Counted from the stretch's first letter, positions 52,311-63,898 are shown. The stretch: DNA of 64,000 nucleotides from Shinisaurus crocodilurus (GCA_021292165.1 CM037877.1:11337980-11401979), one strand, 5' to 3'. Notes: generated from the sequence alone by a model not told the origin. Program-made: numbers and translations.

Positions 52311-53020
52311 AGGAATACCTACCTGTAGCCATAGACTCATAACAAGAACACATCACTGTACTGAACATATATACACATATTAATTTATACACAATATCAT
52401 AACATCACATCCCCCTCCCTACTACTTTTCTTTGCTCTGGCTTTGCAGGAAACAACAATGCCAGATATCATTTGCGAGGACTCATACATACACACATTTT
52501 TTCATCATTTCCAGAAGGAAAAAGGCCTGTGTCTTAACAAGAAATGACTGGCTTTGCTTGAAGAGATTGTTTAAAGGGAGCTTTTTCAAAGAAGGATTTT
52601 GGGGATACAGAAGGCTGAACATTACTATTCAAGAGCAGGATTGGGGGCAACAGTAACATCTTGTTGTTTTTCCTGGGAGTTGAGAACCTTGGTCTCTATT
52701 GACTGCTTTTAAAGTTAAAACCTGATGTGCATCCTAAATACTTAAAGCAACAGCTGGAAAAGGAAATATTTCCAGAGTCGGTACACACAGCCTTCTCCAG
52801 AGCTAATGCTTTGTTGTTGTTTTTCCCAGAGATTTTCTGAAATTCTCCTCATTCACATTTTGCCCCAGAATTTTGGAATTCTGAATTATCAGGTCTTGTT
52901 TTGCATGTGGAATCAATGGATTGAACCAAGAATTAAATAAGACCCATTGAAACATAGGGGAGGCTTAGTAGAACCTAGGGTTGATTATGGTTCACTTCAT
53001 ATTTATTTTTGGGGTATTTT
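52311..53020. other. unassigned sequence
   Basis: No gene recognised. Confidence 0.3.
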
Positions 53021-53024
53021 AAAT

Positions 53025-53340
53025 ATGTTTTAAGGGCAATGTACTGCCAAAGCAACATACAGAAAAAGTGAGAAATAAGGTACATATTACAAGTGACCCT
53101 GTCAGAACAGATGTCCAGCAATTACTTAGAAAGTTGTTCTGTCAAGATAAGGGATTAATCAAAGGCAGCCTTGAAGAGGTTCTTCAAGGCCCATCTAAAA
53201 TCCAGAACTGAAGGGGCAAGGCATAGGTTGACTGCAAGGTGTTCTAAAACATTTGGGCTACTGCTTAGAAGGCCCTGTGTCATATGATATTTCTAGATTG
53301 GACTGGCTAGACCCCATAGGAATTAGATGGTCCCAAGTTC
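53025..53340 (-). mobile_element. old L2-like LINE end
   Basis: The order of ggcaatgtactgccaaagca, ttcaaggcccatctaaaatc and aaggccctgtgtcatatgat resembles antisense 3' ends of reptile L2-type LINEs. No clear protein remnant is left. Confidence 0.35.
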
Positions 53341-54205
53341 AGTTCCCAAACTGTTGCATCCCAACCAGAACCTGGGATTTGGGTCCGGATTCTGGTTGAG
53401 GAAGAATTTGCACTATCCTCACTTTTCCCATTAATAATGTGAGTGAAGAAGTCCATTTGCCTCTCACTTTTGATTTCTGATTTACCAGCGCAAGCAAGAG
53501 GAAAGATAATATCAGAAAGGTGAGTGTAGCATTGGAATATTACAGGGGATCCTTCTGTCATCAGAAGCCAGAGTAGACCAATTGTCTCCCCCTGACCTCT
53601 CTTCTACAATTCCAAGCTCAACATGGCATGTTGCAGCTTTAGCTCTTTTGCACAATTGGGCAGCTTCTTGTTCTTGCTCCTATTCTTATAATGATTTCAT
53701 GGGTGTGATCCTAATAAACCACCATACTTAATTAACACATGAAAAGGGAAATGTCTGCTAAAAAGGCTTGCTCAAATAAGGAATACAGGAGCAGCTTCAG
53801 AAGAAGTTGTGCCTTTCTCTAAAGTGGGAGGAAGCTTCTTTGCAGGGGCACTGAGAGACTGGTGAGCTGTACATCCGGAGGGTTCAATGGATTGACAGCC
53901 TTGAGGAAAGATGCTATCTATGGCATTTTTCCCAGACCAAAGTGCTGGCTTGTTCCATCAGTTTTCCTGTTCTATCGCCCTCTTTCCCTTCAGTCTCTTA
54001 TACTACCTTCTGTCCCCTGCTGCTGCTGCTGCTGCTAATTCCAAAATTATGTTTGCAAAGATTCCCTTAACTAATCCATTAAAATCTAGTTCAATGAAAG
54101 ATGCAGACAACACTCACTTTCAGCTTAGCGGTAATCTTGTTGTGCCAACAAGGCTGCCAAGCAAAAGCAATAGCAGAAACAGAGACCTCTAGCATGGTAT
54201 GGTAC
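53341..54205. other. unassigned sequence
   Basis: A ctgctgctgctgctgct run (54018-54034) and short open frames only. Confidence 0.3.
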
Positions 54206-54211
54206 TCATGC

Positions 54212-54285
54212 CTATTTATTTATTATTTATTTTATTTCTTATATTTATTAATCGCCCATCTGGCTGACCTAGAGGACTCCATCCT
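54212..54285 (-). mobile_element. L2-type LINE 3' tip
   Basis: tttatttattatttatttta, then ttaatcgcccatctggctga: the same antisense tip as at 57001-57065. Confidence 0.65.
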
Positions 54286-54544
54286 TCTTTGGTCACAAGA
54301 AGATGCTTTTTTTTTCTGCACCAGCCCCATTGAAGTGAATGGGAAGTGCTCTAGGGTATAGTCTGACAAGGTAACTCCATTTGGTTAACATAACAAGGTG
54401 ATATTTCTGTTTAGCAAGGCTTATAGGGAGGGTGTCCACATTCTAATGTGTGAGACCCTTTGAAGTGAATGGGGCAGCCAGAAGTGGCACAGTCCAGGAT
54501 CTTCTCCACTCATAGCATGTGCACTGCCACTGAGCTATGGGTCT

Positions 54545-54795
54545 TCCACAGAATGTTGTGGTGGATAAGGCTATCAATGGCTACTAGTCCTGATGACTAT
54601 ATGCTACCTCCAGTATCAGAGGCAGTATGCCTGTGAACCCCAGTTGCTGGGGAACACGGGCGGGAGGGTGCTGTTGCCCTCATGTCCTGCTTGTGGGATC
54701 CCGTGGGCAGCTGGTTGGCCACTGTGTGAACATAATGCTGGATGAGATGGACCCTTGGTCTGATCCAACATGGCTCTTCTTATGTTCTTATTTGT
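54545..54795 (+). mobile_element. CR1 LINE 3' end
   Basis: aatggctactagtcctgatg, ccagttgctggggaacacgg, gtgtgaacataatgctggat and atggctcttcttatgttctt. Confidence 0.87.
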
Positions 54796-55240
54796 TGCAG
54801 GGAATTTGTTGCAGAGAGTCAATTTAGGTAAGCAGATCCATCTTCCTCAGCCTGGTATCTATTAGTGGGGGGGGGCATGGGTATCTAAGCTGTGGAGCTT
54901 CACACAATGCAGTGTGCAATAGCATCTCACATACATATTTTGTTGTTCTTGTTTCCTGACTAGTACATCCATTTTTTGTTGTTGTTCCTGACAAGTAAAG
55001 CTTCACTACAATTCATAAGATTGCTCCACTTGGATAGTTCTGTCAGGGAAAATCAAGACTGATTCAGCTTGCTTGGACCTAGACAATGACTCTTGCCCTT
55101 TTTAATATTCGTTCTTTGCAGGCGATGTGTAGGGCACTGTATCCCTCTTTGTTCAGCAGTAAAACTGCTGCAGCAGAATTCTGCACAGCAATATTGGAAT
55201 TCAGGTTTGTACCTTGGAAGTCTTAGACCTGTGCATTTCA
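54796..55240. other. unassigned sequence
   Basis: No gene or repeat recognised. Confidence 0.3.
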
Positions 55241-55242
55241 TT

Positions 55243-55246
<4 letters not shown>

Positions 55247-55286
<40 letters not shown>

Positions 55287-55294
55287 CACACACA
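55247..55294 (+). repeat. (CA)n microsatellite
   Basis: About 19 CA units (to 55284), then tacacacacaca. Confidence 0.95.
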
Positions 55295-55295
55295 C

Positions 55296-55775
55296 AGCTC
55301 TGGAAAGCTTCTCTGGTCAAGTATGGTTTTCTGGGTGCTGTTCTTCCATTCTTCCTGCCACTTATAAAACACTACTAACCAAATCACTTAAGGATGTATG
55401 GATTGTCAAGCATTTTAGGATGCCTTCAGAAATTAGTATATCACGGTGTATCATCTTTTGAATTGGGTTTAAAAATGAGTGTCAATTTCACTCCTTCTAT
55501 GCACCCAATAGGCCAAAAAAAGGTGTCTCAGAAGTGCCATGAACATGGATTTGGCAAACTGAAACTATCGAAATTGACACGAGTCTTAAACAAGAAGGAT
55601 CTGTGCAGCTTGCCCTAATAGAAAATGGCAACAACCCAATGCAGAGTTAAGTATGCTTGAAACTATTGATTTGTTGTTGTTCTCACTCAGTATGGGGCAG
55701 TGTCAGAGGTTCACTTTTTGTCTTCTACAACAAAAGTGTGCAATGCAGCTAGTCGGCCAGTACACACACTGATTT
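55296..55775. other. unassigned sequence
   Basis: No gene or repeat recognised. Confidence 0.3.
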
Positions 55776-55779
55776 ATTT

Positions 55780-56185
55780 ACATTATTTTTAGGCTAGTTT
55801 TTAGACCAAGCCTCCATGGCAGCATACGAGAAGGTTTATAAAACAATTTGTGGAAAAGGTCTATGGACCAAATAAACACTGATTGGTACAAACTATAAAA
55901 CAATTTATAGCAATTTAAAACAAATTCAAATCACAATTTAAAAAAAAACAGCAGATAAAAAGAACATTACAGATTCTGTTCTAAAGTCAGCTAAAAGCTG
56001 GCTGCAGTGCCATTGGATACAGAATAAGTGCCATGCTGTTGGTAGAGAGGGAGGTCCTGTCTCCAGTGGTCACTCATCTCCTGCTGCCACCCGGTTGCAC
56101 AGTCTCCAGTTTCTACCTAGAAGATCTCACTTCCACAGGTAGAAGCACCCAGATAAGGGCCGCTGAAACAGATCTTAATGAATGA
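55780..56185 (-). mobile_element. old L2-like LINE 3' region
   Basis: The antisense tip tatttacattatttttaggc with ggtttataaaacaatttgtg, followed by a region in the position of the eroded coding tail (gctgcagtgccattggatac, gagagggaggtcctgtctcc). The match to L2 is by layout and not by a readable protein. Confidence 0.35.
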
Positions 56186-56446
56186 GCAGGTTCATACAGG
56201 AGTAAGTGGCCCTACATTTTAGAGATGTACATATATCTTAACACTTGACTCACAGGTGAACTGATTCAATTAAAAAAGAGTAATGCTGTGCCAAAAATTT
56301 CTTCCACATTTGTCAACCATTCTCATTCAAATTGAAAGGGAAAAAAATGTTTAAAAGAAATAAAAAATCAAAGGAGAAGAATTTTTTTGGGGGGGCAACA
56401 TTTTTGTGGGTGGGATCTTGGGGCTTACCTTAGTTATTAGGTGGCT

Positions 56447-56548
56447 GGTTGTGTGTGTGTGTGTGTGAGTGTGTGTGCGTGTGTGTGTGAGTGCGTGTGC
56501 GTGTGTGTGCATGTGTGTGTGCACGTGCGTGCACACACACGTGTGTGT
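56447..56548 (+). repeat. (GT)n microsatellite, interrupted
   Basis: Long GT/GC-GT tract, ending in an acacacacgtgtgtgt inversion. Confidence 0.92.
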
Positions 56549-56564
56549 CTTGTCTTTCATTTTA

Positions 56565-56713
56565 CAATCATCTCTCCATCACTCTGCAGCCTCCCAGCTT
56601 CCTGCACTTTAGTTAAAACCCAGGGGAAGATGTCCTGAGGAACTCCTCCCACGCGGCTTTTTCAGAGCAGGAAGTGTGGGCAACTGGGGAGGCTGCAGAG
56701 CGATGGAGAGATA
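56565..56713. repeat. inverted repeat of about 26 bp
   Basis: atctctccatcactctgcag with cctccc (56568-56593) pairs with gggaggctgcagagcgatgg with agagat (56686-56711), with one mispaired base. Inner parts (cttcctgcact/aggaagtgtg) also pair. The neighbourhood 56405-56445 (ttggggcttaccttagttat) resembles 59519-59550, so this may be part of a longer TIR element. Confidence 0.8.
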
Positions 56714-57000
56714 TGTAATAGAATTGGGGGTTGGTTGGTTCTTTTTTTTAAAAAAAAAACAGCACACTCGGCTACCTCGTAATGGTAATCTTAATGCAAA
56801 ACCAAACACACAGACACCAAAAGAAATGCTAAAGAACCCTTAGAATAAGGCAGAACAATAGAAGTTTCTGTCAGAGGTGAAGAAAACCTTTGGGAAATTG
56901 GGGGGGGGGGACAGATTTTAGCACAGCACTAGAAAACAATATGTGAGTTGATAACTAAGTAAAGTGATCACATGCAAAGAAGTAAAGGGCTCCTGTGCCA

Positions 57001-57347
57001 TTTATTTATTTATCTATTTATTATATTTATTAATCGCCCATCTGGCCGGTCACCCGGCCACCCTGGGCGATGTACAATTAAAATACAGTAAAACAATACG
57101 ATAATTAAAACAGTATTAAAAAATTCTTTTAAAATCCTAACCCACCCCATATTCCCGCCTGAACAGCCATGTTTTTAATGCATGGCGGAAGCTCATCACA
57201 GAGGGGGCATGGTGAAGGTCACTAGGGAGGGAGTTCCATAATGTGGGGGCCGCCACAGAGAAGGCCCTCGGCCTCTTCCTAGTCCCCACCAGCCTGGCTG
57301 CTCTGGCTGATGGGATAAGGAGAAGGCCGTCCGTGGCAGATCTTAAT
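57001..57347 (-). mobile_element. L2-type LINE C-terminus and 3' UTR
   Basis: Minus strand: the coding remnant reads RAFSVAAPTLWNSLPSDLHH with FRHALKTWLFRREYG, then a stop. The 3' UTR ends tacatcgcccagggtggccg, with cggccagatgggcgattaat and an (AAAT)n tail. This is the best preserved L2 3' end of this subfamily here. Confidence 0.88.
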
Positions 57348-57880
57348 AAGTGTGGAGAGAGAAGATGGAGAAGATGGAATCATGGAGAAGAAGCACCCTT
57401 TCTCACCTCTGCATGACAAGCTGTACTGTCTTCAGTTCTCTCCTGTGCTCAAATGTTAAAGGACTTAGAGGAGTCCCATCTTCCTTGGCACCTGCTCAAC
57501 CTATTTTGAAGATCCAGCAGTTGAACCAATAATGCAGGATCTTAAACTGCTACAGGTCTAACTGGCAATAAACCCAGATTATTCTGTGTAATGCAGCACC
57601 AGGAGAAAATCTATTTCCCTTTTTTTGGGGGGGGGGGATGACGACACACACAACATTTTCAGCCTGTATGGTTTTGCTCGACTTCTTGGCCCCAGTGTCC
57701 TAGATATTAAATCTCTACCTGGTTATTAGTATTAGATTACATAGGCATTTAAAGAGGGATTGTGCTCAAATCTTCTTTATATCCAGCAGCGAAGCAGCCA
57801 TCAAGGTCTAATCAACTGGTTCTGTGGCACTCTGCAGCTCCTTCTCTCTCTCTCTCTCTGTTCTCTCCCCACCTCCCCTG
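57348..57880. other. unassigned sequence
   Basis: A short (TC)n run at 57842-57859. No gene recognised. Confidence 0.3.
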
Positions 57881-57889
57881 GTGCTATTA

Positions 57890-58090
57890 AAATTCTAGCA
57901 GTCATTTCCAGGAGTGGATTGTCAAAGGCATAAAATCACAACTTGTGCTTCATTGGTGCACAATGCGGACTTTTCCGGCACAGACGCTGAATGCGGCCAA
58001 AGATTTCGACAGCTTGCATAACATCCTGGCACTTGAGTTTGTTGTCTGCAATAATAATGGTGTCTGAAACTAAAGACTGGGCAGATTGTA
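57890..58090. other. repeat-poor stretch, candidate conserved non-coding sequence
   Basis: Unique-looking sequence (ggtgcacaatgcggactttt, ccaaagatttcgacagcttg). Candidate only. Confidence 0.22.
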
Positions 58091-58149
58091 CAAAGGGAAC
58101 TTATCCTCGGAAAGGAAGGAGGATTTGAGGCAATCGCAGCAGCTTTCTA

Positions 58150-58725
58150 CAGCTCAGCTAGAGAGAAGGGCTCAGTGGTAGGGCACATGCTTTTAGGGAT
58201 ATATGAAAAATTCATTTCAGTTCGTTTTTTGATCATGAATTTTACCCATTTTGCACCTTCTGGACTGAACATGGACTTGGACGCAATCTGTAGTCGAGGT
58301 CCGCACATTTTGCAGCGTGCAACGTGATTTGTGGAACAAACAAAAAAAGTGTTCGACAGCATATGTACATTTCAAAATGAGTCCATTTCAAAAATGCATA
58401 CATTTCAAAAATGTGCACAATGGATGCATACATCTGGGAAAATACACATGGAAATATGCACAGATTTTCATATGAAAAGGGGGGGGGAAACAGTTCGCAA
58501 TCCGATACGGACTCAAGTTTGAACGAGCTTCGAGATGGAGGTCAGAGAACTTCAGCAAGCTTGAGTTTTGTTGATTCCCACATCTCTACGTTTGCATGCA
58601 GAGGGTCCCTGATTTGAACACCGGCTAAAAGGAGCTTAGTTACAAGACTGAGACATATCTCTGCCTAGGAGAGGTTCTGCCAATTGGAGTAGGGTGTAAT
58701 GGGCTTGATAGGCAAATAGCCTCAC
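58150..58725 (+). mobile_element. tRNA-headed SINE split by repeat X
   Basis: The head ctcagctagagagaagggct then cagtggtagggcacatgctt stops at 58193 and continues after 58588 with tttgcatgcagagggtccct and gatttgaacaccggc (B-box region). This is the tRNA-Ala-like head of 36055-36262. A family X element sits exactly in the anticodon-loop position. Confidence 0.75.
58194..58588 (-). mobile_element. family X element nested in a SINE
   Basis: Left end TAGGGATATATGAA, right end ACATCTCTA: imperfect TIRs of hAT style. The interior reads, on the minus strand, like 27276-27715 and 46909-47340 (aaactcaagcttgctgaagt, then gcatattt/gtacatttc words). A right-hand 8-bp copy of catgcttt is not intact (cgttt remains), so the TSD is eroded. 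Confidence 0.7.
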
Positions 58726-58727
58726 TC

Positions 58728-58957
58728 ATGCTACCAATAGCTACTGGTCATCATGGCTATATGTTACTTCCAGTATCAGAGATAGTATTCCTCTGAATAC
58801 CAGTTTCTGGGGATCAGTGGGCAAGAGGGCGCTGTTGCACTCCTATCCTGCTAGTGGGCTTCCCACTGGGGCATCTGGTTGGCCACTGGAAGAACAGAAT
58901 GCTGGACTAAATAGGCCTTTGGTCCGATTCAGCTTGACTGTTCTTATATTCCTATAT
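58728..58957 (+). mobile_element. CR1 LINE 3' end
   Basis: accaatagctactggtcatc, ttctggggatcagtgggcaa, aacagaatgctggactaaat and ttggtccgattcagcttgac, ending tgttcttatattccta. Confidence 0.85.
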
Positions 58958-59059
58958 ATGTCAACTTCTTATTCTCATAAGGAAAAGATGCCTTTCCCAG
59001 CTGAAGGAAAACCTTTGGGACGAAAAGCTTTTAGGGCCACTTCATATAGCAACACCTCG

Positions 59060-59705
59060 ATTCTATGCATTTCTACTCAGACAGAAGTCCTTACTGGCAG
59101 GATTGCAGCCTCATTCTTTTTTAGGTGTACACACCTAAAAATGTGTATAGAATTTGCAGCTTAATTCATTGTTAGTTGTGCACAGCTAAAATGTTTAAGC
59201 GGCGCACCTAGAAAAAGTTATGTGTGCATGCTGCTAAACTCTGGTTCCCAACTTAGGGTGTCCAGGTGTCCTCTTTTTACAGAGGACAGTCCTCTATTTG
59301 AAGAGCTGCCAGAGGACTGTCCTCTATTTTGAAGGTGCCCTCTTTGTGAAGGTCTGACAAGTCCAAGTCTGGTTTAAAGATAAAGAAATAGTAATGTGCC
59401 AAATTTACCGATCTATTTATTTTTGGCCATTCGTTAGGGAGAGAGCCAAAAAGAAATCACATCTGAAAATTAAGGGAAGGGTGAGAATTTCAGAGACATT
59501 TTGTAGTGTGCAGTGCTTAAGGGCTTACCTTACTGTCATGAAGTGACTGAGGTGTGTGTGCGTGTGCGCTTTCTTTTTCAACTTAGATCCTGTCTAAACA
59601 TTTCAACTTTAGAAATTGTCTAAAATGTTAAAAGGTTTTAGCTGTGCACAACTAACAATGGATCCTGTTAGTATGAACTTACGTCTGAGCAGAAATGCAT
59701 AGAAG
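59060..59705. mobile_element. long inverted-repeat element
   Basis: A 25-bp perfect inverted match (59167-59191 with 59636-59660, core gttgtgcacagctaaaa) is extended outward by ttctatgcatttctactcag (59062) pairing with ctgagcagaaatgcatagaa (59686-59705). The left arm has about 60 extra bp containing the palindrome taggtgtacacaccta. It is overlapped by the TAGGGTG element, so one was probably inserted in the other. Confidence 0.7.
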
Positions 59706-60429
59706 TGACCTGTTCTCCTGTGCTTTGCAGCCTCCATGGCTGCTTGTGCTTTCTGAAAAGACCCCTGGGGATGTATGAGAACTTCGTTTTTGCTTGCAAG
59801 ACATGTGAGCGTGCCCTGTTCGAAGCCCAAAACAAGATCACGAGCACATGTCAACAGGAAATGTCTGCAAATTGCCGGACATCTGCTCGCGTTCGATTTG
59901 TGCAACTTTCAGTTTGATATTTTTCAAATTTCCTAATTTGCACAAATCCCGCCCCCCTTTAATCCCTCCATAGCTGCTCTTTAGTCTATGGAGGAATGGT
60001 GTGCAAATTTCACATTTGAATTGCTGCTTGTCACGTTCGCACAGAATGAGCCACGATCATAAACCCGAAGAGGAATCAGGCACTGAGATGAGTGGCAAGA
60101 CGATGGTCAGAAAATTGTAGCAGTCTCGAACATTGCTCTCTCATCCATCCCTACCCCTAAAGAACTTAGCCAGGACTTCCTCCCTTGGGGCTTTCCAGCA
60201 CTGCTGCTTACTGAGTGCCTGAATGCCAAGTGAGACATTCATGTTTTTGTTGTTAAAAGGACACCACTACCACCTCCTCATCTTCACTCTGCTTTCAGGC
60301 ACTCGGCGTATGCAAATCAATATCTTCTTTTGTCCTCTTTTTTGGTGATCTGTTTCCTTCTATCTTTCTTTCTTTTCTTTCTTTCTGTCTTTTTTTGTGT
60401 GTGTGTGTGATTCTTAAGTGGCCACCCTA
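59254..60429. mobile_element. TAGGGTG TIR element, long form
   Basis: Left TAGGGTGTCCAGGTGTCCTC with agaggacagtcctctatttg. The right end, with gtcctcttttttggtgatct inside it, finishes at taagtggccaccctag. Same family as 45765-46278. Flanks do not show a clean TSD. It overlaps the right arm of the inverted-repeat element at 59636-59705, so the joining of both ends into one element is tentative. Confidence 0.45.
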
Positions 60430-60434
60430 GTTTC

Positions 60435-61425
60435 CATAGAAACATGGAACACAGTCCATAAATAGCCTTTTAAAAATTAGTTTAGTGTAATGGATAGAGA
60501 GATGGACTTTGTCATGACAGACCAGGATTTAAATTCTCTGCCACAGACTTGTTGGCTTGGCCTTGGCCAGTTAGTTCTTTTATTAGATGGCCCTACCAGA
60601 ATGAGGTGGCTATGTCAGGCAGCTGAGTTTTTCTTACATTCTATGAAATGCAGTTCCACCCAATCCTGCAGTGCTTTGCAAGTGACACCTTAAATGCTGG
60701 TGAGTGTCGCATACAGCCTGCGTAGCTGCTCAATAGGCTGCAAATCGGCGGTGGGGGAGAAAAAGCAAACAAATGTCTTAACGTGTGTGAGTTGTACTTA
60801 TCCTCTTGTTTCTCCCCTTTGAGGATCAGGCTGAAGCCTTGGCAGGGCCATAATGTGGCTCCACACCCTGAAAAATCAAGAATGATAACAGCTGACTTTA
60901 CAGCCTACCTTACACAGTTATCATATGAATAAAATGAAAAAGGAATATTAGCTCCCTTTCCAAAAATAGAAATATAAAACAGGAGACAACTAGCAGAAAG
61001 CACGTTGCAAATTGAAAAATGCTCTTGCCCCCACACTTGGAATGGAAGCATGGGGACACAACTCTAGACTGAATAAGAACCACAGCTTTATTAATAAACT
61101 TGTAGGATCTGGGATGGGTTAAACTTCAGTAGCACGGAAACTGTTTTTGGTACCAGGGCCTGGTCCAAAGTTACATGAGGCAGCAAGCTTGCTGCAACTC
61201 ATCAGGATTTGGGTGCAGCCGAGTGTCTGCATAGGTGATTGTCCTGTTTTATCATGCCTTGAATTTCATCTAAGAATGGTGAGATACAATATTGTATTTT
61301 ATTGATTTATATCTCAGGTTTATATAAATATTGCACAATTAAGTTTAGTGTCTGAGCTGTGACCTTTCCTGAGCCAGTCTGACTGGCAGCAGTTATCTGT
61401 GTCTTGGTTACATCATGATTAGACT
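60435..61425. other. unassigned sequence
   Basis: No gene or repeat end recognised. Confidence 0.3.
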
Positions 61426-61429
61426 ACTG

Positions 61430-61690
61430 CAGCATGGTCTATGTAGGGCTACCCTTGAAGAGTGTCTGGAAGATTCAATTTGCACAAAATGTGGCAGCTA
61501 GGCTGCTGAGCTGTACATGGTATTGCGTCTATATGACACCAGTATTGAAAGACCTCCTCTGGTGCCAACTGTTTTTCAGCCCCAGTTCAAGGTGTTGATT
61601 TTAACCTTTAAAGCCGTAAAAGGCTTAGGGCCTGGCTATCTAGGGGATCATCTGTCTCATTATAATCTACCTGGTAGGAATCTGTGAGGA
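61430..61690 (+). mobile_element. L2-type LINE ORF2 fragment
   Basis: gattagactactgcagcatg, aatgtggcagctaggctgct and aaggtgttgattttaacctt correspond to the L2 linker region 'SRLDYC', 'AARLL' and 'FKVL.LTFKA'. Stops and frameshifts are numerous. Confidence 0.7.
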
Positions 61691-61845
61691 ATATGACAGG
61701 GGATGAAAATCCAATGGATTTGCACAATTTGGCCCCCTGGATTCCAGTTTGTTAGCCCTGTGCTGGTGCCAACTCACTGTGGTATGAGTCGAACCAGCTC
61801 ATGAACTTAAGTCTCTAAGACAGGCCATGATTTGCACATTTTTAA

Positions 61846-62075
61846 AAACCGCTAAGGGAATTTGTGCAAAATCGACACAAATTGCACTAGAACCACATGG
61901 TTTTAAGGTGTTGATTTGTGCAAATCAGCTGATTTTGCGCAAGTCACGCTAGAACCATGTGGTTTTCGGGTTCTGATTTGAACAAATCAACTGATTTTGT
62001 GCAAATTGCACCAGATCCACATGGTTTTCAGGTGCCAATTTGTGCAAGCCAACAAATTTTGTGCAAATTTCCTTT
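61846..62075 (+). repeat. 62-bp tandem repeat, about 3.5 units
   Basis: ccacatggttttaaggtg (61893), ccatgtggttttcggg (61955) and ccacatggttttcagg (62017) are spaced exactly 62 bp. Each is followed by gatttgtgcaaatcagctga-like and ttttgtgcaaattgcac-like words. The units differ by about 15-20%, so the array is old. Confidence 0.88.
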
Positions 62076-62229
62076 GCGGGTTGTTGTGTTGTTGTTTTTT
62101 AAAGCACAGGTAGTGGCCCATCTTAGAGATGGAAGTCTGCAGGAAAGCCCCTGACTTGGCCCACTTCCAATCATTAGATCAGAAGCAGGCAGGAAATCCG
62201 TCGAGCTCAAATGAGCCAGATTTACATCC

Positions 62230-62714
62230 TTAGTTACAGCAGCTGGGATTGTTTAGCTTAGAAAAAAGGTGAGTAAGGGGAGACATGATAGAGGGGTACA
62301 AAATTATGCATGGTGTAGGAGAAAGTGGACAGGGAGACATTTTTCTCCCTCTCTCATTTTACTAGAACCCAAAGGGGTCATCCCATGAAGCTGATTGGTG
62401 GGAGATTCAGGTCCGATAAAAGGAAGTACTTCTTTACACAGCACATAGTTAAATTATGGAATTCACTTCAACAAGAAGTAGTGATAGCCGCCAATTTGGA
62501 GGGCTTTAAAAGGGGATTGGACAAATTCATGGAGAAAAAGTATGCTTATGTACTCCAGTTGCTGGGGAACATGGGCAGGAAGGTGCTGTTGCACTCATGT
62601 CCTGCTTATGGGATCTCGTGGGCAGCTGGTTGGCCACTGTGTGAACAGAATGCTGGACTGGATGGACCCTTGGTCTGACCTAGCATGGCTCTTCTTATGT
62701 TCTTATGTTCTTAG
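62230..62714 (+). mobile_element. CR1 LINE C-terminus and 3' UTR
   Basis: The end of ORF2 is readable (see the pseudogene at 62325), followed by gtgtgaacagaatgctggac, cttggtctgacctagcatgg and a terminal (TTCTTATG)n. This subfamily differs from the ATTCTATG-ending CR1 at 24.7 kb and matches the tail of the tRNA-Ala-like SINE at 36 kb. Confidence 0.9.
62325..62678 (+). pseudogene. CR1 ORF2 C-terminal fragment
   Basis: Reads MKLIGGRFRSDKRKYFFTQH and IVKLWNSLQQEVVIAANLEG with FKRGLDKFMEKKYAYV. This is the C-terminal block of reptile CR1 ORF2 ('R...RK.FF...IV..WN.LP..VV.A..L..FK..LD'). There is no RT or endonuclease part. Confidence 0.85.
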
Positions 62715-63440
62715 TGTGCTATTGTTTTAAAGCTTTAATCTGCTTGTTTATGACTTCTTTCTATTTTAGATAGGTTTTAGATAGGTTGTGCACTGCCTTA
62801 GTGGCCTTCGGCCAAAAAGGTTGGTATGGAAATATGAATAAAAGAAAGAAATAGATGTTGCAGTTGCATTCTGTTTCCAAAGCAGTTTGCCATGCAATGT
62901 GAAGGTCTGGTGACTGAGCAATATGGGACCAAAGCTCTTCATTCACACAAACTATCCCCCCCCCATCCCAGTCATTCTGCTATTCTTAAACATAACGAGT
63001 TTGATTCTACTCCAGTATAAATGAGCATCAAGATCAGCGAGGAGTCCCAAGTTAATCATCATGCATGGCAGACACTACTTTGCTCTAGTTTTTGACCTAA
63101 CGGTTTGCTTCCACCACCCACTCAAGGGACTAGAAGTAAAGCTTCCCTTTCCTTTTAATGCATAACTGCCAACAACTCCCATATAACCAAAGCATATTAT
63201 GGGTTCAGTGACAATGCAGTAAATTCCCAGGGTTTGGGCCAAATGGCATCAGAAATGATTCACAAAAGGCCAGGTAAATAGTGTTGTGCTCAAATATGCA
63301 TGCACAGCTTCATGCTTCACTTGTAAGTGTTTGTTTATTGTTGGGAAGAGCCATTTGTGTATTTATAGGAGCAATGCCACCTATATGGTGTGGCATATAC
63401 CTCCTATTTGCATATGTTTCCTTTAATGGCAAATTGGCTA
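62715..63440. other. mostly unassigned; possible L2 tip at the left
   Basis: ggttgtgcactgccttagtg and gccttcggccaaaaaggttg (62784-62823) looks like an L2-type 3' tip. The rest shows no recognised gene. Confidence 0.35.
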
Positions 63441-63442
63441 AC

Positions 63443-63557
63443 TCAGCCTTCCCAAACCGGGTAACCATACCCCCCCCCCCGATGTTTTGGACTACAACTC
63501 CCAGCATTCCTGAACATAGGTCATCCTGTCTGTAGTTGATGGGAGCTGAAGTCACCC
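63443..63557. mobile_element. degraded hAT-like repeat
   Basis: aactcagccttcccaaacc, a C-run, gatgttttggactacaactc then ccagcattcc, and a complementary part ctgtagttgatgggagctg. Same family as 15441 and 22545. Confidence 0.6.
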
Positions 63558-63785
63558 AGCCCCAGAATTTATAGGAGAGTAAAGATTCTTATGAATTTAT
63601 CAGGGTGGCAGAAATGCAGATGCATGTTCCTCACTTGAGTTGCCTGGGCTAGGGATATATGAATTTTGTTAAATCCATTCCATTTCTGTTTCACGGATTG
63701 CCAGGCATCATTCATTCCATCGTCCGCTCATTGATGGCATCTGATTTTTGTTCGAGAATTTCATTCGTTTGCAACTGTGCACTTG

Positions 63786-63813
63786 CTTCATCATCATCAT
63801 CATCATCATCATA
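63786..63813 (+). repeat. (CAT)n microsatellite
   Basis: Nine ATC/CAT units, inside an old repeat resembling 20370-20430 (ggatatatgaattttgtt). Confidence 0.9.
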
Positions 63814-63898
63814 GATCTCTAATGAACACTTGTGCAAGAGTGCATTTGCACAATTCCTCCCCAAAAGTTAAAAACAAAACAAAAAACAAAAACAAAAC

